64,000 nucleotides of DNA, taken from Chloroflexota bacterium. GTDB lineage: Bacteria; Chloroflexota; UBA6077; JACCZL01. The notes below the pieces were generated by a model. The model did not search any database, had not been told where the DNA came from, and worked only from the letters and a program-made list of their open reading frames with translations. Of the stretch, positions 43,731 through 51,797 are shown in pieces (the first letter of the stretch is position 1; each line of letters begins with the position of its first letter). The position numbers and the translations under genes are program-made. The stretch lies in NCBI GenBank assembly GCA_020845495.1, contig JADLFM010000216.1, positions 81,680 to 145,679 of the forward strand. The letters are read 5' to 3'.

Positions 43731-44690
43731 ATGCTCGTGCTCCGGCTCTCGCTCGTGGTCGTGATCTTCATCGCCGTCAACCTGCTGGTCGTGCGGGCGC
43801 CTAGTTCGGTGGCGGCGGTTCGGGTGGGCGGCGAGGCGTATGGTCTCGCGGTGGGTAATCCGCCGGTGACCGCGCAAGGTGGCGCGTACGTCCAGTTGCC
43901 GCCCGAGGGTGGAAACGTGTCGCTGACGTCGCCCGGCGCAGGGTACGGCCTCGGCAACGGCGTCGGGTCCACGACCGTGATCGCGGCGACGACGAGCGGC
44001 AGCCCGGAGGCGAACACCGTCACCAGCACGGCGGTCGTCGACGACGGCGAACTGTTCGGCGGCTTGATCCGGGCCACCGACGTGCGAGTCGTCGCGTCCA
44101 TCACCGGAGGGCGGCCAACGGCGTCGATCACGTACGGCACCCTCATCGTCGCTGGCGCCGCGTACCCGAATCCCCAGATCAACCAGCGCGTCGAGTTGCC
44201 AGGTGTCGGATACGTCATCCTGAACGAGCAGCGTGTCGGCGGCGACACTCGTGAGACGGCCGGCGTCGTCGCGAACGCTGTCCACGTGTACGTTACGGTG
44301 CCCTCGGCATTGGACGTGACGAGCGGCGCTGAGGTCATTCTGGCTCACGCGGCAGCGGGAATACCGGACGTGGTGGTGAGCCGGGCCGTGGCCCCGTTCC
44401 CGACCTCGACGCCGACGCCGGTGCCCTGGGCGGCGATCAGCACGCTCGGGCCGCTCGACCTCTCGCTGAACGGGAACTTCAACGGCAATGACAACTTCGA
44501 CTTCAACGGCAACGAGAACGACAACAGCAACAGCAATTCGACCAATGTGAACCTGACCCAGGTGCCACGCGGCTCGACCACGCCGATCAGCATCGTGATC
44601 ACGGTGGTCATCGTCGAGAACACGCCGACACCTACCACGATTGCAACGCCGACAGCCACGGCAACCACGGCACCCGACCGCCGCCGCTGA
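43731..44690 (+). CDS. Secreted choice-of-anchor-P-like protein
   Basis: A 319-residue exported protein. After the signal segment (MLVLRLSLVVVIFIAVNLLV) comes a beta-rich domain with 'VRVGGEAYGLAVGNPPVT', 'YVQLPPEGGNVSLTSPGA' and 'VVDDGELFGGLIRATDVRVV', the pattern of choice-of-anchor P family proteins. Near the C-terminus is a striking Asn-rich stretch (about 245-275, NGNFNGNDNFDFNGNEND onward), then a Thr/Pro/Ala-rich tail ending DRRR. Surface or extracellular location is inferred. ATG 43731 is preceded by GAGG. It is divergent from the DUF1800/DUF1501 unit. Confidence 0.7.
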   Translation: MLVLRLSLVVVIFIAVNLLVVRAPSSVAAVRVGGEAYGLAVGNPPVTAQGGAYVQLPPEGGNVSLTSPGAGYGLGNGVGSTTVIAATTSGSPEANTVTSTAVVDDGELFGGLIRATDVRVVASITGGRPTASITYGTLIVAGAAYPNPQINQRVELPGVGYVILNEQRVGGDTRETAGVVANAVHVYVTVPSALDVTSGAEVILAHAAAGIPDVVVSRAVAPFPTSTPTPVPWAAISTLGPLDLSLNGNFNGNDNFDFNGNENDNSNSNSTNVNLTQVPRGSTTPISIVITVVIVENTPTPTTIATPTATATTAPDRRR

Positions 44691-44761
44691 CTCGACTGCC
44701 GCCCCTGAGCGGAGCCGCTTCTCCCGCGCGCTGGTCCCACGCCGCGGCTCGGGACGTCACC

Positions 44762-44792
44762 CTCAGCCCCCCTCAACCGCACGGGGGCTGAG
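44762..44792 (+). terminator. Hairpin terminator
   Basis: Ten-bp perfect stem CTCAGCCCCC / GGGGGCTGAG with an 11-base loop, 72 bases after the choice-of-anchor-P-like gene. Confidence 0.65.
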
Positions 44793-44982
44793 TGGTAGAT
44801 GGGGTGTGCCCGCGCCGAGGCCGACCTGGCTCCGCTCGCCCGTGGCGAGCGATTCTGTAGACTGACAGTATGCGGCTGGTTACGGCGGTGACGCGCGTGT
44901 GCACTCGGGCATCGCGTGGCAACCAGGACGTGCTGCCAGGATGGTGACCCTACCAGTACGGCAACGAGAGGGGGCGGGGAGG

Positions 44983-45795
44983 ATGCAGCCGGAGCTCGAA
45001 ACCGCCGCGGCCCTCTTCGAGCGGGACCGGCCCTGGGCCGCGTGGCCGCTTTGCCTGCTCGGCATGCCTGACTGGCCCTACGTACGAGTCTGGATCGACC
45101 GAGGCGATCTGGACGTGACGACGGCCGGGCTGTGGACGTTCGACCATCCCACAGGGGGTGGCAGCCTTCAAACGTTCGGGGGCGGACCGGCGCTTGCGGC
45201 GCTCATCGAGGGGGCCGCGCTGCCCCGCCGGGCTTTTGCCCGCTTCTCACCGGAGGCTCGGGCAAGCCTCGAACGCCGCTACCGCTTCGACTGGATAGAC
45301 CGCATCGTTCGGATGCACATCACGCCGGAGACGTTCACGCCGCCGCTCGGGATCGGCCTGGCCCGACCGCTCGGACTGCCGGACGCGGATGCCCTGGCGC
45401 GGCTCTATGGAGTGTGGCCCGAGTCGCGCTTCAACGTCGGGCGGCTCCGACATGGCTATCGGTACTGGGGTATTCGGCAGGACCAGCAACTCGTGGCCGT
45501 CGCAGAGAACGTGCTGCATTCTGACGCCCGCAAGATCGCGATCGTCCAGGGGGTGCTCGTCGATCCCGCGTGGCGAGGGCATGGCCTCGGGCGTACGGTG
45601 ACGGCGGCGATGACGGCCGCGCTCATCGCCGAGGGCGCGCGAGACGTGGTGCTCGACGTGCGGGAGAGTAACGCGCCGGCCGTAGCCGCCTACCGTCGGC
45701 TCGGCTACCGCCATCATCGGGCATTCCTGGCCGGCCCGTGCAGCCACCTGCCCGGGGCCGCGCGCCCCAGTTTCAGCCTGCCGAAGCTGATCTAG
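44983..45795 (+). CDS. GNAT-family N-acetyltransferase
   Basis: A 270-residue protein. The C-terminal 110 residues are a GNAT domain: 'VQGVLVDPAWRGHGLGRTVT' is motif A with the acetyl-CoA loop RGHGLGR, and 'VLDVRESNAPAVAAYRRLGY' is motif B. The N-terminal 150 residues form an additional domain like FR47-type or DUF4081-type acetyltransferases. ATG 44983 is used (GGGGCGGGGAGG upstream), but ATG 44941 also fits. The gene's end lies in a 15-bp tandem repeat. The FAH-family gene follows 165 bases later. Confidence 0.8.
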   Translation: MQPELETAAALFERDRPWAAWPLCLLGMPDWPYVRVWIDRGDLDVTTAGLWTFDHPTGGGSLQTFGGGPALAALIEGAALPRRAFARFSPEARASLERRYRFDWIDRIVRMHITPETFTPPLGIGLARPLGLPDADALARLYGVWPESRFNVGRLRHGYRYWGIRQDQQLVAVAENVLHSDARKIAIVQGVLVDPAWRGHGLGRTVTAAMTAALIAEGARDVVLDVRESNAPAVAAYRRLGYRHHRAFLAGPCSHLPGAARPSFSLPKLI

Positions 45796-45824
45796 CCGAA
45801 GCTGATCTAGCCGAAGCTGGATCT
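45780..45824 (+). repeat. 15-bp tandem repeat straddling the GNAT stop codon
   Basis: GCCGAAGCTGATCTA occurs twice exactly (45780, 45795) and once degenerate (45810). Because 15 is a multiple of three, the TAG stop recurs in frame. Confidence 0.88.
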
Positions 45825-45959
45825 GGCCGCGGCCAATCTCGCCACAGGCAGTCTCGCCAGAACTGGATCTCGCCGAACCTGGGCCAGACTCCTCCAGACC
45901 GAGGGTGTCACGGGGGCGGCAGCCAGGCACTATGGCATCATTCGGGCCCGGAGGGAGCC

Positions 45960-46910
45960 ATGCCAGCGTTCAAGCTCGCAGCCGTCGAACGTCAGGGCCA
46001 GGAGATCGCGGCCCTGGTGGTTGACGAGCGCCTCTATCCGCTCGACGAGCTCGCACCAGAGCGCCGCGACCTCCAGGTGAGCGCCTTCGGGCTGCTCCAG
46101 CACTGGGATGCCGTCCTGCCCTCGCTCCGGGCGCTCACCGAGCGTGTCGACGGCCAGCATGGCGGCTACGGACCGAATGACCCGACGTTCCGGCTCCTCT
46201 CGCCGATCCGCTACCCGCGCGCAATCTTCCGCACCATCTTCAACTACTACGACTTCGCCGCCCAGGTCGGGGTCGAGCCGCCCGACCGCGCGACCGCCCA
46301 GCCGTACGTCACCACCAAGCTTCCACACACGGTTATCGGACCGAACGACACGATCGTCTTGCCCGATACCAGCCGACAGGTTGACTGGGGGGTCGAGCTT
46401 GGCGCCGCGATCGGGGCACCCTGTCGCGACGTCTTCGTCAAGGACGCGCTCGAGTATGTTGCCGGCTACACAATCGTCAACGGCATCTCGGCGCGCGACC
46501 AGATTGCCCGCCCGGACTGGCCGAACTTCGGCTCGGACTGGCTCCTGAGCCAGAACTTCGACACGTCCACGCCCATTGGGCCATACCTGCTCCCGCGCGA
46601 GCTCCTCCCCGATCCCCAGAACGTGCGGCTCAGGCTCTCCCGGAACGGCGTCGTCCAGCAGGATGGCACGACCGCGTCAATGATCTTCAGCGTCGCGGAG
46701 CAGATCGCCTTCATCTCGTCAATTCTGACGCTGCTGCCCGGTGACGTGGTTGCGACTGGCACGCCAGCCGGCGTCGGCTGGAAGCGCGGCCTCGGGTTGG
46801 AGCCGAACGACGAGGTGCTGCTGGAGATCCCGGAGATCGGCCGCCTCTTCAACCGAGTCATCGGCCCGCTGACGATGGCCAACCCGAGTCTCGGAACCGC
46901 CTACGTATGA
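45960..46910 (+). CDS. Fumarylacetoacetate hydrolase-family protein
   Basis: A 316-residue FAH-fold enzyme. The N-terminal part is family-typical; the catalytic C-terminal domain has 'IFRTIFNYYDFAAQVG', the metal-binding Glu in 'VDWGVELGAAIG', 'GYTIVNGISARDQIA', and 'LLPGDVVATGTPAGVG'. Members hydrolyse or decarboxylate 2-oxo or 2,4-dioxo acids in aromatic or sugar breakdown; the exact substrate is unknown. ATG 45960 follows GGAGGGAGCC. Its stop overlaps the next start (ATGA), coupling it to a glycosyltransferase gene, an odd pairing. Confidence 0.85.
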   Translation: MPAFKLAAVERQGQEIAALVVDERLYPLDELAPERRDLQVSAFGLLQHWDAVLPSLRALTERVDGQHGGYGPNDPTFRLLSPIRYPRAIFRTIFNYYDFAAQVGVEPPDRATAQPYVTTKLPHTVIGPNDTIVLPDTSRQVDWGVELGAAIGAPCRDVFVKDALEYVAGYTIVNGISARDQIARPDWPNFGSDWLLSQNFDTSTPIGPYLLPRELLPDPQNVRLRLSRNGVVQQDGTTASMIFSVAEQIAFISSILTLLPGDVVATGTPAGVGWKRGLGLEPNDEVLLEIPEIGRLFNRVIGPLTMANPSLGTAYV

Positions 46911-48427
46911 CGACGCCCTCGGCCCCGGGCACCCCTCACCCCCCGGCCCGGGCGTTCCCCCACCCCCCGGACCCCTCGCCCACGCGCGGGCGAGGGGGAA
47001 CTGGTGTACGCGAGCGAGATGGGAGCCAGTTAGCCCGGTTAGCACTGGCGATCGTGCTCCCGCTGCTCGTCTTCGTCGGAGCGGCGGGGGCGTTCCTCCA
47101 GCGCTCCGGAAGCGTCGGCTACAACACCGACGAGGGCCAGTTCATCTGGACGGCCCAGTACTTCGAGTACGTCTTCCTCGACCACCGCCTGAGCGGCGAA
47201 CCGTGGGAGGAAAACTACTGGACGCTCACCCAGCCGATGCTGATCCGCTACATCCTGGGCGGGGCGATCTGGGCATCCGGAGCGCCGGTGCCGCGCGTCG
47301 ACCTGACGCATCGCCTCGACGAGGCGCGTGGGCCGGATCGGGCGAAGTATCTGGATCCCGCCACCTACAAGGACGAGCGCCAACTGGCCGAGGAACGAAA
47401 GGTGCCGAAGCCGTCGACGCAGGTGCTCGCAGCCGCTCGCGCGCCGATGCCGCTCTTCGGGGCCGGCGCGGCGGTGCTACTGTTCGCGATCGGGCGGCTG
47501 CTGGCCGGGCCTCTGGCCGGGCTGGCCGCGGCGGCCGGGTTCGTCTACCTGCCGCTGGCCCAGACGCTCATCCCCCGCGCCCACACCGAGGCGCCGCTCC
47601 ACTTCTTGCTGCTGCTCGGGCTGTACCTCGCGTTGCTCGCCGCCCGCGCAACGCTCCAAGACGCCGGCTCCTCTCGCCGCGTGCTGGTGCTGGGCGGGCT
47701 GGCGGGCTTGAGCGCCGGCCTCGCGGCGGGCACAAAACTGCCGGCCACCCTGGCGCTCGCCGCCCTCGGCGGGGGAGCGGGAGGCGCGTTCATCCTCTGG
47801 CTGTTGGCGCGGCGCGGCGTCCGCTGGACCGGGCCCGCTGACGTCTTGAACGGCTTCTGGCACTGGTCCGCACTCGCCGTCGTCGTCGGGCTGGTGGTCT
47901 TCATCGCGGTGAACCCGTTTCTCTGGCCCGATCCGGTCGGCCGGACGCTCGCCATGCTCCAGTTCCGGCAGCAGGAGATGGTCGGGCAACGGGCGCTCAA
48001 CCAGGAGCTCACCGTGCCGGAGAGCCTGACTGCGCGTGCCCGCCTGCTCCTCTCCGAGACGTACTTCGTACAGCCGCTCATCGCCAAGAGAGCCGGCGTC
48101 CCTGTCGAGGCGGTCTTCGTGGTCGTAGGCGTCGGTATCCTCGGCTGGCAGACGCTACGGGAGTGCCCGCTCGGCGGGCTGGTCGGGCCAGCCGCCGTCA
48201 CTCTGTTCTGGAACCTGACGTTCCTGGCCGGAACCGCCCCGAACCTCGGGATCGACTGGGACCGCTACTACCTGCCGACCGTCACGCTCGGGCTAGTCCT
48301 GGCGGGCGTCGGCGTGGACGCTGTCGTCGTCGGCGCCTGGCGCGCCCTCAACAGGCGATATGCTCCGAACGTCAGCGCCGCGACTCCACCGCCAATCGAC
48401 ACGGCGAGCAACGGATCGGCCGGGTAG
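46907..48427 (+). CDS. GT39/ArnT-like membrane glycosyltransferase
   Basis: A 506-residue GT-C-type protein with about ten helices. The first extracellular loop carries 'VGYNTDEGQFIWTAQYFEY', the acidic motif of polyprenyl-phosphate sugar transferases. 'PRAHTEAPLHFLLLL' is a further conserved loop. Residues 5-35, Pro-rich with 'PSPTRGRG', come from an interspersed DNA repeat (46930-46997), so the start may lie further in. The C-terminal 53 codons overlap the opposite-strand gene by 160 bp. The role is probably glycosylation of a wall polymer or protein. Confidence 0.8.
   Translation: MTTPSAPGTPHPPARAFPHPPDPSPTRGRGGTGVRERDGSQLARLALAIVLPLLVFVGAAGAFLQRSGSVGYNTDEGQFIWTAQYFEYVFLDHRLSGEPWEENYWTLTQPMLIRYILGGAIWASGAPVPRVDLTHRLDEARGPDRAKYLDPATYKDERQLAEERKVPKPSTQVLAAARAPMPLFGAGAAVLLFAIGRLLAGPLAGLAAAAGFVYLPLAQTLIPRAHTEAPLHFLLLLGLYLALLAARATLQDAGSSRRVLVLGGLAGLSAGLAAGTKLPATLALAALGGGAGGAFILWLLARRGVRWTGPADVLNGFWHWSALAVVVGLVVFIAVNPFLWPDPVGRTLAMLQFRQQEMVGQRALNQELTVPESLTARARLLLSETYFVQPLIAKRAGVPVEAVFVVVGVGILGWQTLRECPLGGLVGPAAVTLFWNLTFLAGTAPNLGIDWDRYYLPTVTLGLVLAGVGVDAVVVGAWRALNRRYAPNVSAATPPPIDTASNGSAG
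46930..46997. repeat. Interspersed palindromic element (copy B) in a coding region
   Basis: CACCCCCCGG copies are followed by a 10-bp stem CCCCTCGCCC / GGGCGAGGGG (46972-46997, loop ACGCGC). It encodes 'PSPTRGRG' in the glycosyltransferase N-terminus, like elements giving PLTPNPSPTRGEG-type peptides elsewhere. Confidence 0.65.
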
Positions 48428-50013
48428 CGATAGCGTGGCAGCGCGCCGGAGAGGAACGCTGTCGAGAGCAGGAGCCAGAGCCCGAACAGCCCCGGCACCA
48501 GTAGCAGCCGCCAGCCCGGCACCACGGCCGCCGCCGCCAGTCCCAACCCGAGCAGTGGCAGCAGGACGAACGGGTAGCGGAACGGCTGGAAGAGGTTCGC
48601 GATGGCCTGGGCGCGACGGAACTCGTTAGCCTCGGCAGCGCTTGCAGGCTGCGCGAGGTGGCGAATCTGCTCGTTCCACCAGTCGCCATACTTGTCCTGT
48701 GAGTTGGGGAATCGCCGCACGCCGCCGGACTTCCCCTGGCCGCCCAGGAACTGTTCGGTCCCAACCAGCAGTTCGCCGAACAGCCCAAACGACGTGCTGA
48801 CGTACTGCGCCGGCTGCCGGCCGAGTAATTCGACGGCCACCTCGCGCAAGATGGCATCGGCCTCAGCCTCGCTGTAGCCGAAGCGCTCCTGAATGACGAC
48901 GGCGATGTCGCTTGGTAACTCCTCGTCGAGCGCCCGGTTGTAGGCGAGGCGGCGCGCCTGGGTGCGCGTCGGATCGTCCGGGACATCCGATGGGCGGCCG
49001 ATCTCGCGCGTGATCAGGACCGGGTTCTCGCGGGTGCTCCGCCAGAATAGCGCCTCGCCGAGCCCCGAGGCCCCGAGGCTACCGGCGCTGATCCAGGTGA
49101 GCAGGACGAAGGGCAGCATCAAGATGGCGAAGCCGGCGAACGCGGCGATACCCTGCCGCACCGCCACGCCGAGACGGCGGTGCCAGATCAGCGCCAGCAG
49201 CGGGACGAGCGGCAGCAGCAGTTGCGCGGCCGCCCGGGTGAGCGTCGCCAAAGCCAGCATCAGCCCACCGAGAACGTAAAGCTTCCAGGAGCCCCACCGG
49301 GCACCGGCTGCCAGCGCGAGCGCCGCCCCCGCGAGCAGCAGCGTGAAGAGCGCCTCGGCCATCACGTAGTGCTCGTAGACGATCAGCGTGCCGTTCACCG
49401 CGACGAGCAGCCCGCCAACGGCGCCCGCGAGACGGCCCGCCGCGCCGCCGAGCGCCGCCCGGCCGAGGAAGTAGGTCAGTACGACCGTCCCGAGGCCAAG
49501 AAGATGCTGGAGGAAAGCGAGGCCGTGGGGATCTTCGCCCATCAGCACCATCGCCCCCCCGACGAAGAGCGGATAAACCGGAGGCCGCTTCAGGATCGGG
49601 GCGAAGCCGAGGCCGTTGGCAAGCTCGAAGCCGGGGACGAGGTAGGTCTGGCTATCCCCCCCGACGAACAGCGGTGGCGCCCGGAACGTGAACGCCAGCC
49701 GCATCCCCCCGCCGATTGCGAGCAACAGGAGCACGGCCAGGAGGTCCGGGTGCCGGCGGACCCAGTCCAGCCAACCGCTCCTACGCCTTGCGCCGCGCAC
49801 ATCCAGGGCAGAGGCGCCCGACTCGGTCACGCTCGTCGGGCCCGCCCCCAATGCGGTCACAGTGGACGCGCTCGCAGCCTCAGAGCAAGCGCCCTGGGAC
49901 GAGGCGGTGTCACCAGTGGGCGAGCCGCCCGAGCGCGGCGGGGTGGAGTGCCGATCGGCAGTCTGCACGGTCAGTGAGCAAGCATACGGCCGGCCTCGCG
50001 GAGCCAGCAACAC
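48268..50013 (-). CDS. GT39-like membrane glycosyltransferase
   Basis: A 581-residue GT-C-type protein. After a Ser/Thr/Ala-rich N-terminus of about 80 residues come roughly ten helices; the first loop has 'LFVGGDSQTYLVPGFELANG' with the acidic pair, and 'LIVYEHYVMAEALFTLLLAG' is a conserved YEHYVMAE loop. The C-terminal helix 'YPADPLLAVSIGGGVAAL' is encoded antisense to the end of the plus-strand transferase. A start further downstream in the gene (near residue 80) is possible. It probably forms a minus-strand cluster with the next two genes upstream. Confidence 0.8.
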   Translation of the reverse strand: MLLAPRGRPYACSLTVQTADRHSTPPRSGGSPTGDTASSQGACSEAASASTVTALGAGPTSVTESGASALDVRGARRRSGWLDWVRRHPDLLAVLLLLAIGGGMRLAFTFRAPPLFVGGDSQTYLVPGFELANGLGFAPILKRPPVYPLFVGGAMVLMGEDPHGLAFLQHLLGLGTVVLTYFLGRAALGGAAGRLAGAVGGLLVAVNGTLIVYEHYVMAEALFTLLLAGAALALAAGARWGSWKLYVLGGLMLALATLTRAAAQLLLPLVPLLALIWHRRLGVAVRQGIAAFAGFAILMLPFVLLTWISAGSLGASGLGEALFWRSTRENPVLITREIGRPSDVPDDPTRTQARRLAYNRALDEELPSDIAVVIQERFGYSEAEADAILREVAVELLGRQPAQYVSTSFGLFGELLVGTEQFLGGQGKSGGVRRFPNSQDKYGDWWNEQIRHLAQPASAAEANEFRRAQAIANLFQPFRYPFVLLPLLGLGLAAAAVVPGWRLLLVPGLFGLWLLLSTAFLSGALPRYRYPADPLLAVSIGGGVAALTFGAYRLLRARQAPTTTASTPTPARTSPSVTVGR

Positions 50014-50036
50014 GAGCCGGCTACCAGAGGCACCGG

Positions 50037-51794
50037 TTACCAGCGCAAGCGGTAGACGGCAACGTCTCCGAAGTTCTTGTGGCGCACGATCATCTGCCGT
50101 TCAGCGCGGGCGTCCAGTTCGTTATAGAGGAGTTTCTCGATTCTGCTCTGGGTCGCGATCTTTGCATCGGTGATGACGAAGTCCGGCTTCGTCTCTTCGA
50201 GGAATTGCGCCACGCTCATCCCGTACTGCCGCTCGAGGCGCTCGTAGACGTAGATATCGACGTACGAGTGATCGGCCATCCCGAGCCAGTAGAGGGGCGG
50301 CGCCAGAACCTTCGCACCCGGCCCGGCAAGCTGGCTCAACTGCGCGGTCAACTGCGCGTAGTCCTGCCCGTCTCGGTACCGGCGTGCCAGGATGTAGTTT
50401 TCCCAGGCGCGATCCTGCGCCCGCAGCGGCACGAACATCGCGAACAGTACCAGCGTCGCAAGGAGGGCATGCGGAAGGACAATCGACAGTGTCTCCATGC
50501 CCCTCGCCCGTGTGGGCGCCTTCACCCCCTGCCCCTCTCCCGCATGCGAGGCACAGGGGCTGGGGGGTGAGGGGATTCCGAAGCCGGAGGAAGCTGGATC
50601 TACTCGCGCAGGAGACCGGGCCGAACCGAGCGGGACACGAGCGGAGACCGCCGTAGCTACCCGTTCGAAGACTCGTGCGGCGAGCAGCAGGTAGTATGGG
50701 TAGGTCAGCAGCATGTAGTACTTCGACTTCATGCTCACCGCGACCACGAAGAAGCCGAACGCGAACACGAGGCCGAGCAGGAGTAGACGGGCCGGGTAGG
50801 AGCCGCGCGCGGCCATGGCGATCCCGCCCGCCAGACCGAGCAGGATCAGCCCGAGTTCGAGCGGCTCCTCCCCGAAGTAGTCTCGATACCGCTCGACCTC
50901 GTTGGCGAGCATGGCGAGCAGGCCGCGCCCTCCGCTTCGAGCGGCCGGCGGCGCCTTGTCCACCCCGACCCAGTAGCCGAGCGCCGCCAGGAAACTGGCC
51001 GGGTCCGGCAGGAAGCGCACGGCCAGGTAGTAGAGCGCGGCCGCCACGATCCCACCGGCGAAGAGCCAGGTTTCGTGACGCCGAAGGAAGCCCCTCCAGC
51101 CCAGCCGGAGCGGGAACACCCGCCCGACGAGCGGGAAGAACGCCAGCGAGTTGGGGTGCGTGTCCATCGTCAGCCCGAGCAGCAGGCCGGCCCCAAACGC
51201 AAAGAGCAGCGCGCGGCGCGGCGTGGGCCAGGTAGAGGGCGTGAGGGCACGTTCGGCGAGGAGCAGCGCCCCGAGGATCATGGCGGCGACCTGCACGTCC
51301 GGGCGCAGGGTGTGTGAGGACACCAGGAACGGGTCCGAGACCGCCAGCATCGCTGCCGCCCCGAGTCCGACCGACCGGCTCCAGTAGCGCCGCCCGACGA
51401 GGTACACCAGCCAGAGCAGCAGCCCGCCCCAGAGCAGCGACGTCAACCGAGCCTGAAAGACGCCCAGGCCAGCGAGGCGGAAGATGATCGCAGCGGTCGC
51501 GCCCTGAAGCCCGCCATTGCCCCAGGTGGGGAAGCCCCGGTGCGCGTTCATCCGCTCGGCGGTCGGGTCGGCGCCCGAAGCGACCCAGAACAGGTTCGCC
51601 TCGCGGCCCTCATCGTTCACGAGCGGCGGCCAGCGGGCCAGGCCGGGCAGGGAGATCGCCAGATAGGCCACGATCAGCAAGATGACGGCCAGATCCACGT
51701 ATCGGCCGAGGCCGGCCGTCCCCCAACAAGCCAACCAGCCGCCAGTAGTCGGGTCGGGAGCGGGAGTGTAGCGAGCGGTCGTGATGGCGGTCAC
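50037..51794 (-). CDS. GT39-like membrane glycosyltransferase with repeat-derived insert
   Basis: A 585-residue GT-C-type protein. The loop 'WPPLVNDEGREANLFWVASG' holds the acidic NDE motif; about ten helices follow ('LPDPASFLAALGYWVGVD', 'KSKYYMLLTYPYYLLLAARV'). Between two helices, residues about 390-435 are Pro/Ser/Ala-rich and encoded by the palindromic DNA element at 50497-50582, inserted in frame. The soluble end ('DHSYVDIYVYERLERQYG', 'PDFVITDAKIATQSRIEKLL') is typical of the family's lumenal tail. GTG start at 51794, three bases after the upstream gene's stop. Confidence 0.82.
   Translation of the reverse strand: MTAITTARYTPAPDPTTGGWLACWGTAGLGRYVDLAVILLIVAYLAISLPGLARWPPLVNDEGREANLFWVASGADPTAERMNAHRGFPTWGNGGLQGATAAIIFRLAGLGVFQARLTSLLWGGLLLWLVYLVGRRYWSRSVGLGAAAMLAVSDPFLVSSHTLRPDVQVAAMILGALLLAERALTPSTWPTPRRALLFAFGAGLLLGLTMDTHPNSLAFFPLVGRVFPLRLGWRGFLRRHETWLFAGGIVAAALYYLAVRFLPDPASFLAALGYWVGVDKAPPAARSGGRGLLAMLANEVERYRDYFGEEPLELGLILLGLAGGIAMAARGSYPARLLLLGLVFAFGFFVVAVSMKSKYYMLLTYPYYLLLAARVFERVATAVSARVPLGSARSPARVDPASSGFGIPSPPSPCASHAGEGQGVKAPTRARGMETLSIVLPHALLATLVLFAMFVPLRAQDRAWENYILARRYRDGQDYAQLTAQLSQLAGPGAKVLAPPLYWLGMADHSYVDIYVYERLERQYGMSVAQFLEETKPDFVITDAKIATQSRIEKLLYNELDARAERQMIVRHKNFGDVAVYRLRW
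50497..50582. repeat. Interspersed palindromic element (copy C) inside a coding region
   Basis: TCACCCCCTGCCCCT (50522-50536) faces AGGGGCTGGGGGGTGA (50555-50570) around CTCCCGCATGCGAG, shared in part with copy A at 43309. It interrupts a membrane-protein gene without breaking its frame. Confidence 0.68.
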
Positions 51795-51797
51795 CGG

